In this document: piece by piece, positions 1-7,284 of the stretch
Position numbering within the stretch: position 1 is the first letter of the stretch
How the letters are laid out: each line of letters opens with the position of its first letter
NCBI GenBank assembly: GCA_002897695.1
Contig: BDTG01000008.1
Span: 62,001-126,000 of the forward strand
Source: a bacterium BMS3Abin14
Lineage (GTDB): Bacteria > BMS3Abin14
Reading direction: 5' to 3'
DNA length: 64,000 nt
Made by a program: the position numbers and the translations under genes
Notes under the pieces: generated by a model
What the model was told of the DNA's origin: nothing
The model's database searches: none
Seen by the model: only the letters and a program-made list of their open reading frames with translations

Positions 1-140
1 TCTGCTCGAAGTGCCGTGAAATAAAAGATTTTTTACCCAACCCCGTAACAAAAGCCGTCCCCGTCGGGCCGGACAACGGGTTCATGGTTCAGAGCGTTCA
101 GGTCCACATGAAGGGCATTTGCGGCCATTGCAGGGATTAG
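1..140 (+). CDS. Fur/PerR-family metalloregulator, C-terminal end (partial)
   Basis: Only the last 45 codons are in the window, read in the frame of base 3 and ending at TAG 138-140. They contain two zinc-knuckle pairs, CSKC near the window start and CGHC close to the C-terminus, separated by the segment ending GFMVQSVQVHMKGIC. This CxxC / GxCxxC layout is the dimerisation domain of Fur-family repressors, where the four cysteines bind a structural zinc. Family members repress iron- or peroxide-response genes. The next gene encodes a rubredoxin-like protein, which makes a PerR-type role more likely than a Fur-type one, but the sensing residues lie outside the window, so the subtype is an inference. 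Confidence 0.85.
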   Translation, partial: CSKCREIKDFLPNPVTKAVPVGPDNGFMVQSVQVHMKGICGHCRD

Positions 141-232
141 TGTGGAGTGAACAGTCAGGAATCTGCCTGTGCATCGCGCACAGACAGGTGGACTTTTTGC
201 GAGCCTGTCAGTGTGAATAAGGAGGAAAGGAT

Positions 233-340
233 ATGGCCACATTCAAATGCACGGAATGCGGACAGACGAAGGACGGTCGCTGTAAACCCCGGAAATGTCC
301 GGCCTGCGGGGCCGCCGACAGTTTCAAAAAACAGGAATAA
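233..340 (+). CDS. RCKP-type rubredoxin-like protein (35 aa)
   Basis: Very short gene with a strong ribosome binding site (GGAGGAAAGG, 221-230) just before ATG 233. The product has two metal-binding knuckles, CTEC at residues 6-9 and CPAC at 22-25, as in rubredoxin, joined by a linker containing the RCKP signature at 16-19. Rubredoxin-like iron sites carry single electrons and often serve peroxide or superoxide reduction in anaerobes. It lies 92 bases after the Fur-family regulator in the same direction, so regulation by that protein is plausible. The four cysteines and the RCKP motif are visible; the electron-transfer role is inferred from the family. Confidence 0.8.
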   Translation: MATFKCTECGQTKDGRCKPRKCPACGAADSFKKQE

Positions 341-380
341 TACGACCAGTTCCCCAGTCGGCACAAGAAGGAGCCCTCAG

Positions 381-1127
381 CTGAAATTCAATGTTCTCCG
401 TCTGCCCATTCTGCTCCTTTTACCCATGCTCGTCGTGTCCTGTGCGTCAAACGTGAAGCGGGAAGCCAGCCCGGCTGAAAAACTCGTTGAGGCGCAATCC
501 CAGTTCAACAAGGGACGTTATACCGAAGCCCTCAACAGTCTGGACGGCATGGAGTCCCTGACAGCCGGAACCGCCCTTGGCGGAGAGGTAACGTTTCTGC
601 TGGGCGAGGTAAATTTTCGTCTTGGAAAATATGTTGCGGCGGATTCTTCCTATTCCTCCTATGGGTTGATCTACCCTGGCGGGCCACACGCATCTGAAGC
701 GCTTTTCCGGCGGGCCATGGCCAAGGTCAGAGAGATTGAAAAAACCGTCTTTTACTTTTTCGGCATCAAGAAGGTAATTCCGGCTGACCGGGATATTACG
801 CCCATCAGGGAAGCCCGGCTCCTGTTTACCCAATACCTGGACCGATTCCCGGAGGGGAAACATGCGGTGGAGGCATCAAAGCTGGTTAATACACTCCTCG
901 GAAAAGAAGGGACACATGAGATTGGCATCGCCTCTTTCTACCTGAGAAAAGGGGAATTGGCGGCGGCGTTATCCAGGGCTTCCGCTGTGTTGGACGGAAA
1001 TTTTCCGCCACAGATCAAGGAAAAGGCAGGCATGATTGTCCAGCAGGCAAAAGCATTGATGACTGCGCAAAAAGTCATCAATGCGCCCGGGGAGGGCGCC
1101 CAGATCGATAGCTTGCAGCACAAGTAA
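381..1127 (+). CDS. BamD/YfiO-like TPR lipoprotein
   Basis: The protein opens with a lipoprotein signal: a lysine at residue 2, a leucine-rich core, then the lipobox VVSC with Cys21 as the lipidated residue. TPR-like helices follow (for example FNKGRYTEAL and FLLGEVNFRLGKY), resembling BamD, the outer-membrane lipoprotein that helps BamA insert beta-barrels. At 248 aa it is about BamD size. No ATG, GTG or TTG start gives the signal peptide. The frame is open upstream to ATG 147, but that reads through the rubredoxin-like gene. The best start is CTG 381, seven bases after AAGGAG (368-373). The BamD assignment is tentative because other TPR lipoproteins look similar. Confidence 0.65.
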   Translation: MKFNVLRLPILLLLPMLVVSCASNVKREASPAEKLVEAQSQFNKGRYTEALNSLDGMESLTAGTALGGEVTFLLGEVNFRLGKYVAADSSYSSYGLIYPGGPHASEALFRRAMAKVREIEKTVFYFFGIKKVIPADRDITPIREARLLFTQYLDRFPEGKHAVEASKLVNTLLGKEGTHEIGIASFYLRKGELAAALSRASAVLDGNFPPQIKEKAGMIVQQAKALMTAQKVINAPGEGAQIDSLQHK

Positions 1128-1183
1128 TCGATTTGCAAGGAAAGTGAATAAGGACAGGGTTTTTAAAAGGGGGAGGATTTACG

Positions 1184-1915
1184 ATGCCTGAGGAAAACGA
1201 TCTTCGGCTGCAGGAGGTTGGAAGCGGCATGGCCGAGGTTGACGTTCTCATTTTGCGCGGGCAGCTTGACGATGCGGAGATGACCCTCCTGGCCATGCAT
1301 AAGCAGAATCCGGATTTTGCGGACATCTGCAACAAGATGGGTCAACTATACTTCCAGAAAGGTGACTATCTCCGCGCCAAGGAGTTCCTGGCGAAGGCGG
1401 TCAGACTTAACCCGGACTATACCGAGGCGTCTCTGAATCTGGCGGTCACCTATAACGAGATAGGAAAATATAAGGAGGCCAAAAAGGTTGTAGACCAGGC
1501 TCGTGAGAGGGTCAGGAGGAAAAACATACCTATTGACCCCTTTATCGCGGGGAAACTGGCCAACAAGCACAAGGAAGTTGGGGATATTTACCGGGAACTG
1601 GGACTAATGCAGGAGAGTGCAGATGAATATCGTAAGGCCCTGACACTCTCACCCGGTTTCGCCGATATCCAGGTCAAGTTAGGGGTTGCGCTCAGGGAAA
1701 TGGGGCATATTGATGAAGCTCTTGATATTTTCTCCACTACGGCCACAAAGCGGCCGGACTATCTGGATGCCAGAATCCAGCTGGGCATCACCTACTTTTC
1801 GCGAGGATTCGTTGACAGGGCGCAGGATGAGTGGGAAGAAGCGCTTCGGATAGATCCCCAGTATTCCAAAGCCCTGATGTATCTTAGTTTCATTCGGGAA
1901 CAGGAAGCGTTCTAG
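1184..1915 (+). CDS. Tetratricopeptide repeat protein (243 aa)
   Basis: ATG 1184 is preceded by GGGAGGA. No signal peptide is apparent, so the protein is probably cytoplasmic. At least five TPR units are recognisable: FADICNKMGQLYFQKGDY, PDYTEASLNLAVTYNEIGKY, KEVGDIYRELGLMQESAD, FADIQVKLGVALREMGHI and LDARIQLGITYFSRGFVD, covering nearly the whole chain. TPRs form superhelices that hold partner proteins; the partner cannot be read here. The gene follows the BamD-like gene by 56 bases in the same direction and precedes a LysM protein, suggesting an envelope-assembly neighbourhood. Confidence 0.8.
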   Translation: MPEENDLRLQEVGSGMAEVDVLILRGQLDDAEMTLLAMHKQNPDFADICNKMGQLYFQKGDYLRAKEFLAKAVRLNPDYTEASLNLAVTYNEIGKYKEAKKVVDQARERVRRKNIPIDPFIAGKLANKHKEVGDIYRELGLMQESADEYRKALTLSPGFADIQVKLGVALREMGHIDEALDIFSTTATKRPDYLDARIQLGITYFSRGFVDRAQDEWEEALRIDPQYSKALMYLSFIREQEAF

Positions 1916-1973
1916 AGAACAGACACTTTTTTGATCGTGTCGTAAAAAAAACCTTTGAGCCGCGTGAATGGTG

Positions 1974-1992
1974 ATCACGCCGACAGCGTGAT
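1974..1992. repeat. Inverted repeat ATCACGC-5-GCGTGAT
   Basis: A perfect 7-bp stem with a CGACA loop lies between the TPR gene and the LysM promoter, four bases upstream of its -35 box. There is no T-run, so it is a poor intrinsic terminator. Its position also fits an operator or activator site. Confidence 0.45.
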
Positions 1993-1996
1993 TCCC

Positions 1997-2025
1997 TTGA
2001 CAGTCCAGTGAATGAATCCTATCAT
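1997..2025 (+). promoter_or_regulatory. Sigma-70-type promoter for the LysM gene
   Basis: A consensus -35 box TTGACA (1997-2002) is followed after 17 bases by TATCAT (2020-2025), which matches TATAAT at five of six positions. It lies about 100 bases before the LysM gene start and after the TPR stop, so the LysM gene probably has its own transcript. Confidence 0.6.
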
Positions 2026-2124
2026 CCCATTAGCTTAACCACTTAAATAGTAACAGGAAAATGTATCCCCCCATGGCGCAGGAGGATGCCGTGAGAATGA
2101 CACAGAATGACACAGGAGGATTCC

Positions 2125-3216
2125 ATGAGAGCGTTCCGTCTGATTCTTTTTACGGTAGCCGGTGTTATGTTGGCAGGCGTGATCGTATTTATTGCCGTCC
2201 CTGCCCGCGCGGCCAACGATGGACAAGTGCATGTCGTCCAGAAAGGTGACACCCTCTGGGACATATCCTCTGAATATCTTTACGACCCTTTCCTCTGGCC
2301 GAGGGTCTGGGACGCCAACAGGGAAATTGAAAACCCGCACCTGATCTATCCTGGGCAGCTTATCGCTATTCCAGCGGAAATCGAGACTCCCGGGCCAACT
2401 CCCAGGATGGCAAAACCGGTGCTCCCTCCGCCTCCCCAGCCGGTTGTGCAGGAGACGCCGGCGCCCGCTCAAAAATCCGGCCCTGAGGTTAAGCCGGCCC
2501 CTAATGCCCTGCCGGTAGCCATTCAACACGAGGTCATTGAGGCTTTGAGCACCTACGGTTTTATTGTGGATAAAGATGAAATCGGCCTCGGCACCATCTC
2601 CTCCCAGGAGGAAACCCACATGCTCATCGTTCCGGGCCAGACGATATTTATTACCCCTGAAAAGGGGCAGTCCCTGGAAAAGGGCAAGGAATATTCTCTG
2701 GTGCGGGTCTTCGAACAGGTCTTCCACCCCGTTACAGGCAGGCCGGTGGGCTACCTGGCCAGGATCCTTGGGGACGTGTCTGTTGTGAATGTGGGCAAAA
2801 AAGTGGATACCGCCGTAGTCGGTGATATCTATATGGAGGCGCAGGTCGGCAACCACGTCATGAAGCACGTCCAGTACAGAACCTGGCACCGCAAGAACGA
2901 ACCACAGCCGGGAAAGGTGCTCAAGGGATTTATCCTGGTTAGTCCCCAGGGGAAAACCCTCATGGGGAAAGGGGATGTCCTTTTCCTTGATATCGGCGGG
3001 GATGATGGCCTCGGAACGGGGGATATCCTCACTGTTCTGGACCCGAGATCCAGAAACTCGGGGAGAAAAAAATCCGCCGCGCTATCCAACACCCAGGAAT
3101 CAAAGGGACAGGTCGAGGTAATAATTGCCAGAAAGCGAACATCGCTGGCCAGGATTATCCAGAGCGACAGGGAGATAATACCGGGGGATCCGGTCATATT
3201 CACCCCTAAGCAGTAG
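2125..3216 (+). CDS. Secreted LysM peptidoglycan-binding protein
   Basis: ATG 2125 follows AGGAGGA (2114-2120); an in-frame ATG at 2107 lies upstream of that site and is less likely. The 363-aa product starts with a signal peptide or N-terminal anchor ending near VPARA. A LysM domain spans about residues 38-88 (HVVQKGDTLWDISSEYLYDP through HLIYPGQLIAIP) and should bind peptidoglycan. A proline-rich linker and a roughly 220-residue C-terminal domain of unknown fold follow. Proteins of this layout are common next to cell-envelope genes in deltaproteobacteria. No catalytic domain is visible. The gene converges on secG with ten bases between stops. Confidence 0.8.
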   Translation: MRAFRLILFTVAGVMLAGVIVFIAVPARAANDGQVHVVQKGDTLWDISSEYLYDPFLWPRVWDANREIENPHLIYPGQLIAIPAEIETPGPTPRMAKPVLPPPPQPVVQETPAPAQKSGPEVKPAPNALPVAIQHEVIEALSTYGFIVDKDEIGLGTISSQEETHMLIVPGQTIFITPEKGQSLEKGKEYSLVRVFEQVFHPVTGRPVGYLARILGDVSVVNVGKKVDTAVVGDIYMEAQVGNHVMKHVQYRTWHRKNEPQPGKVLKGFILVSPQGKTLMGKGDVLFLDIGGDDGLGTGDILTVLDPRSRNSGRKKSAALSNTQESKGQVEVIIARKRTSLARIIQSDREIIPGDPVIFTPKQ

Positions 3217-3225
3217 TTTTTAAGG

Positions 3226-3639
3226 TTACTGCGCTGTTCCACCCTCTCCCGGGGCTTGGCTCCCGGAGGGGGTAACCGTGTTCTGTGAACCGGTGGACGG
3301 GTTTTGTTCGGCGGTGGGGGCGGCGGGGATGTCGCCGGTCTGGACGGGGGCCTTCTGGGTTGTCTGGGACGAGACCGGAATTATCGGCGCAATGGCCCCG
3401 CCTCTGGCATTGGCCGAAGAAAGGTAAGCCAGGCTCAGGGACGTAACCATAAAAAGGACCGCCGCAGTGGTTGTCAGCTTTGCCATGAACCCTGCGGGGC
3501 CACCGCTTCCAAATACCGTCTGGCTGGCGCCGCCAAAAGCCGCCCCCATCTCGGCGCCTTTACCTGTCTGAAGAAGCACCACCAGGATCAGGAACACCGC
3601 AACTATGATGTGAATAACCGTGAGAACCGTTGTCAGCAT
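3226..3639 (-). CDS. secG: Preprotein translocase subunit SecG
   Basis: SecG is a small inner-membrane component of the SecYEG channel that aids SecA-driven export. The 137-aa product has the family layout: an N-terminal transmembrane helix (LTVIHIIVAVFLILVVLLQ), the polar loop with GGASQTVFGSGG, and a second helix around TTAAVLFMVTSLSLAYL. The C-terminal 50 residues form a low-complexity Pro/Thr/Gln-rich tail, common in this group. It is the last gene of gap-pgk-tpiA-secG, a classical order, 48 bases after tpiA. Confidence 0.95.
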   Translation of the reverse strand: MLTTVLTVIHIIVAVFLILVVLLQTGKGAEMGAAFGGASQTVFGSGGPAGFMAKLTTTAAVLFMVTSLSLAYLSSANARGGAIAPIIPVSSQTTQKAPVQTGDIPAAPTAEQNPSTGSQNTVTPSGSQAPGEGGTAQ

Positions 3640-3687
3640 TGCTATTTTCTCCTTCCAGATATGGCCACCCTGCTTTATACGGCCATC

Positions 3688-4449
3688 CTACTTTGCGTTA
3701 AACCGGATAATACGTGAAAAACTGTCGGCTTTAAGGCCGGCTCCCCCCACGAGAGCACCGTTAATGTCCGGCATGCCCATCAACTCATCGACATTATCCG
3801 GCTTTACGGAACCGCCATAAAGTATCCTGATATCCCCGGCCGTCTTATCACCAAAGATGCTCGACAGAATCCCGCGGATAAAACCGTGGACCTCCTGGGC
3901 GGTTTCCGGAAACGAGGTCTTACCGGTGCCGATGGCCCAGACAGGTTCATAGGCGAGAACCAGTTCACTGCCGTCATCCAGGACAGTGTCATGCGTTCCA
4001 CCCCTTACCTGTCTCTCGATGACATCCAGCGTCTTCCCATATTCCCTTTCACCGAGAGTCTCTCCAACACACAGGATAGGAATCAGCCCTTCCCGGACTG
4101 CCGTATTGACCTTCCTTCCCACCTCACCATCACCGTCACCGAAAAACTGTCTCCTTTCGGAGTGACCAAGGATCACAAATCGACAGTCCAGATCCCGAAG
4201 CATGCCCGGACTGATTTCGCCCGTATAGGCCCCCTCCTCTTCCCAGAACATATTCTGGCCGGCCAGTGAAATACCTGTTCCCTCAAGGGCGAGGCCCACT
4301 GGGTACAGGGCGGTAAAAGGCGGAGCAACGACCACGTCCACGTCGTCCGGCGCGTGCCCGATCTCCTGAAGGAGTTCCTGAATCATGTCCAGCGCCTCAG
4401 GAACTGTTTTATGCATCTTCCAGTTCGCGGCAATAAGCGATTTGGGCAT
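3688..4449 (-). CDS. tpiA: Triosephosphate isomerase
   Basis: Interconverts dihydroxyacetone phosphate and glyceraldehyde 3-phosphate. Family motifs are present: AANWKMHK at the N-terminus, the catalytic His in ILGHSERR, the catalytic Glu in AYEPVWAIGTG, and the phosphate-binding ILYGGSV. Of three closely spaced candidate starts, the ATG at 4449 is chosen because GAGGAGG sits eight bases upstream and the protein then begins MPKSLIAANWKMH at the usual length (253 aa). It lies in the gap-pgk-tpiA-secG operon. Confidence 0.97.
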   Translation of the reverse strand: MPKSLIAANWKMHKTVPEALDMIQELLQEIGHAPDDVDVVVAPPFTALYPVGLALEGTGISLAGQNMFWEEEGAYTGEISPGMLRDLDCRFVILGHSERRQFFGDGDGEVGRKVNTAVREGLIPILCVGETLGEREYGKTLDVIERQVRGGTHDTVLDDGSELVLAYEPVWAIGTGKTSFPETAQEVHGFIRGILSSIFGDKTAGDIRILYGGSVKPDNVDELMGMPDINGALVGGAGLKADSFSRIIRFNAK

Positions 4450-4522
4450 GTCCATCACCTCCTCTAATGCAGCAAGCGGGCTTTACCACCGGCGCATCAA
4501 TATGTCAACCGGGAGAAAGGGA

Positions 4523-5713
4523 TCAGCGGCCGTCAAGAGCGTTGACGCCGGGCAATTCGCCTGTCTCCAGCAGTTTAAGGAACGCCCCGCCGCCGGTGGA
4601 GATGTAATCTATCCTGTCGGAGTTGCCGGTGGCATGAACGGCCACATCCGTATCCCCCCCTCCCAGTATAGTCAACGCCTGGGACCGGGCCAGGGTTTCA
4701 ACGATGGCGAAAGTGCCTTTGCTGAACGGGGAAAGCTCGAACACCCCCATGGGGCCATTCCAGACTATCGTCCGGGCATCGGAAAGGGCCTGCTGAAACA
4801 GGGTGACCGTGGCGGGCCCGATATCCAGCCCCAGGTAATCGTCCGGAATTTCCTGGCACGGAAAGATCCTCGCCTCAGCCCTCTCCTTCACTTCCCTGGC
4901 GGCAACGGTGTCGACAGGAAGGTAGAACGGGATGCCCCGTTCCCGGGCTCCTTCCGTGATTTCCCGGGCAAGATCAAGCATCTCCTCATCTATGATGGAC
5001 CGACCAACCCGCATTCCCAGGGATTTCAGAAAAGTAAAAGCCATCCCGCCGCCAATGAGAATCTTATCGGCCTTATCGAGGAGGTTTACAACAGCTTCGA
5101 TCTTGCCGGACACCTTAGCCCCGCCGATGATGGCGGCAAGAGGCCGAACCGGGTCCTCAAGCGCTTTTCGGAAGAAGGAGATCTCGCTTTTAACCAGGAA
5201 TCCGGCAACGGCCGGCTTGAGAATGGCCGGGACTCCCACAACGGAGGCATGACTCCGATGGGCTGTGGCAAACGCATCATCAACGTATATCTCGCCAAGG
5301 GACGCCAGCTCCTTTGAAAATTCAGGGTCATCGGCGCTTTCACCGGGATGGAACCGAAGGTTTTCAAGGAGGAGGATATCTCCGGGATGAAGGTCGCTCA
5401 CCAGCTTTTTTACCTCATCGCCAATGCAGTCCGGGGCCATCATTACATACTGGTGCAGGAGGCGGCCCAGACGCCTTGCCACCGGACTGAGACTCATCTC
5501 CGGCTCCATCTTTCCCTTGGGCCTGCCGAGATGGCTCATGAGAATGGCGCTGCCGCCCCTGTCAAGAATATGGTTGATAGTTGGAAGTGTGGCTCTTATT
5601 CTGGAATCGTCGGTAATGTTCCCGTCACTGTCCAGGGGAACATTGTAGTCCACACGGACCAACGCCCGCTTCCCGCGAAAGTCGACGTCCTCCACCGTCA
5701 GTTTGTCCCTCAT
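4523..5713 (-). CDS. pgk: Phosphoglycerate kinase
   Basis: Transfers phosphate between 1,3-bisphosphoglycerate and ADP. The 396-aa length is typical. Visible motifs are RVDYNVPLD at the N-terminus, HLGRPKG, the hinge region GGAKVSGKI, and the nucleotide-binding WNGPMGVFE with GGGDTDVAV near the C-terminus. The start lies four bases after the gap stop codon, so the two are translated from one message. tpiA follows after 73 bases. Confidence 0.97.
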   Translation of the reverse strand: MRDKLTVEDVDFRGKRALVRVDYNVPLDSDGNITDDSRIRATLPTINHILDRGGSAILMSHLGRPKGKMEPEMSLSPVARRLGRLLHQYVMMAPDCIGDEVKKLVSDLHPGDILLLENLRFHPGESADDPEFSKELASLGEIYVDDAFATAHRSHASVVGVPAILKPAVAGFLVKSEISFFRKALEDPVRPLAAIIGGAKVSGKIEAVVNLLDKADKILIGGGMAFTFLKSLGMRVGRSIIDEEMLDLAREITEGARERGIPFYLPVDTVAAREVKERAEARIFPCQEIPDDYLGLDIGPATVTLFQQALSDARTIVWNGPMGVFELSPFSKGTFAIVETLARSQALTILGGGDTDVAVHATGNSDRIDYISTGGGAFLKLLETGELPGVNALDGR

Positions 5714-5717
5714 AACC

Positions 5718-6722
5718 CTAAACCCCGTAAAGATATTTAATAAGGTCCCTCAGCCTGGAGGCATAGCCAAATTCGTTGTCATACCAGGAGAGCACCTTGG
5801 CCATCCGTCCTCCAATGACCTTGGTCATTGGCGCATCGAAGATGGACGAGGCATCGTTTCCATTGAAATCCACGGACACCAGGGGATCATCGGAATAGCG
5901 AAGGAAAGCGGCGAGCGGGCCTTCCACCGAGGCCTTTTTCATGGCATCGTTGATGAGCTTCGCGTCCACATCCTTCCCCAGGTCAACGGTAAGATCCACC
6001 AGTGAGACGTTGGGGGTCGGAACCCTGACGGCGATCCCGTCCAGTTTGCCCTTCAATCGGGGAAGTACCTCAGCCACAGCGGCAGCAGCGCCGGTTGTAG
6101 TGGGTATCATGGAGACCCCGGCGGCCCTTGCCCTCCTCAGGTCCTTATGCGGCAGGTCCAGTATACGCTGATCGCTGGTATAGGAATGGATGGTTGTCAT
6201 GATCCCGTGAACGATCCCGAAATTATCGTCCAGGACTTTCGCGATAGGAGCCAGGCAATTAGTAGTGCAGGAAGCATTGGATATGATCCTGTGTTTTTCC
6301 CTGTCGAGATCACTATTGTTGACACCCATGACCACAGTGATGTCCGGAGCTTTGGCCGGAGCTGAGATTACGACATGGGAAGCCCCGGCATCAAGATGTT
6401 TCCCGGCAGATTCCCTCGTCCTGAAAAGCCCTGTGCACTCCAATACGACGTCAACGCCCAGCTCTTGCCAGGGCAGGTTCCCGGGATCTTTCTCCGACAG
6501 GACCTTCACTTCACTTCCGCCGATTTTAATGGTGTCCTCTGTGGTTTTCACCTCTTCAAGAAGGCTGCCATGGACTGAATCGTGGCAGAGAAGAAAACCT
6601 AAGGTCTCGGCATCCGTAAGATCATTGATTGCGACAAACTCGATTGAACTGTCGTGAAGGGCGCTTCTCATAACAAGCCTTCCGATGCGGCCGAACCCGT
6701 TGATCGCGACTCTGACGGCCAT
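5718..6722 (-). CDS. gap: Glyceraldehyde-3-phosphate dehydrogenase, type I
   Basis: Oxidises glyceraldehyde 3-phosphate to 1,3-bisphosphoglycerate with NAD. The 334-aa protein starts with the Rossmann motif INGFGRIGR and carries the active-site ISNASCTTNCLAP and the C-terminal SWYDNEFGYASRL. The start is well supported by GGAAGGAGGAAT upstream. It is the first gene of gap-pgk-tpiA-secG. Residues after the first beta-strand suggest NAD rather than NADP use, but cofactor choice is not certain. Confidence 0.97.
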   Translation of the reverse strand: MAVRVAINGFGRIGRLVMRSALHDSSIEFVAINDLTDAETLGFLLCHDSVHGSLLEEVKTTEDTIKIGGSEVKVLSEKDPGNLPWQELGVDVVLECTGLFRTRESAGKHLDAGASHVVISAPAKAPDITVVMGVNNSDLDREKHRIISNASCTTNCLAPIAKVLDDNFGIVHGIMTTIHSYTSDQRILDLPHKDLRRARAAGVSMIPTTTGAAAAVAEVLPRLKGKLDGIAVRVPTPNVSLVDLTVDLGKDVDAKLINDAMKKASVEGPLAAFLRYSDDPLVSVDFNGNDASSIFDAPMTKVIGGRMAKVLSWYDNEFGYASRLRDLIKYLYGV

Positions 6723-6807
6723 AAAACAATTCCTCCTTCCAGGATCTGGGAGCAGCGGGCGCTCCTGTAAAAATTATCACATTGCATCAATTCGGTTGAC
6801 TTCCAGA

Positions 6808-6836
6808 CACTATCAACCACCTGTGCCCCTAGTCAA
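6808..6836 (-). promoter_or_regulatory. Candidate promoter of the gap operon
   Basis: On the minus strand, TTGACT (6836-6831) is followed at 16-17 bases by GATAGT/ATAGTG. The -10 match is weak. It lies about 90 bases upstream of the gap start. An extended -10-like TGTGATAAT nearer the gene is an alternative. Confidence 0.3.
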
Positions 6837-6876
6837 ACCATTTTTCTCAGCTACCGTTGAAGGTTGCTGCCGACGA

Positions 6877-7158
6877 TCAACGTCCAAGGTCCAACGCCCA
6901 ACGGTGTTATTGCGAGAAGTCGTGCCTGCAGCGTGACGCCGCGGCAATCTCGGGCGACTTGTCGCGGCGGAGTTCAGAAAACAGAGACGGAAGCTGCAAG
7001 GGCCGTCGCGGCTCCCTCCCGTCGCCTACGAGATCGCTTCACCTGGTGTTCGGTTCGCGATGACATTTTTCTGTTCCACGCATCTGTTTCTCCTTTTCAG
7101 GCACCGGACTCTGGACTTTCTTTACTACCTTGGATCTTGGACATTAGACGTTACACTC
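6877..7158. repeat. Composite noncoding repeat (REP-like core flanked by TTGGAC-type arms)
   Basis: The 562-base gap between gap and the kinase gene holds no credible gene. Its centre has two facing copies of a REP-like sequence, TTATTGCGAGAAG through GCAATCTCG (about 6908-6956) and GAGATCGCTTC through TCGCGATGACA (about 7028-7063). Outside these are oppositely oriented arms built from short TTGGAC/GGTCCAA-type units (6880-6905, and 7109-7158 with CTTGGATCTTGGACATTAG). The same two components recur at 49606-49815, sharing for example CTCTGGACTTTC. The sequence is either a mobile noncoding element or a decayed composite. Confidence 0.55.
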
Positions 7159-7284
7159 ATGCTTCGATGCTGATTTATTCAGGTAACGTATTAACCAGCT
7201 TGACAAAACCTCCTGAATTTCCTAGTATTTCTATAACTGACAAGTGCTACTTTGCGCTTCGCGCTATTGCCGGTCGGAGATAAT

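Noticed and set aside
147-380. Upstream 78-residue extension of the BamD-like protein to ATG 147
   Set aside because: It would place the lipoprotein signal in the interior and read out of frame through the well-supported rubredoxin-like gene.
3238-3275. GC-rich palindrome as terminator for secG or the LysM gene
   Set aside because: It lies inside the secG coding sequence and is not followed by a T-run in either direction.
4385-5317. Open frame opposite pgk (310 codons)
   Set aside because: Antisense shadow of a highly conserved glycolytic gene; no ribosome binding site and low-complexity product.
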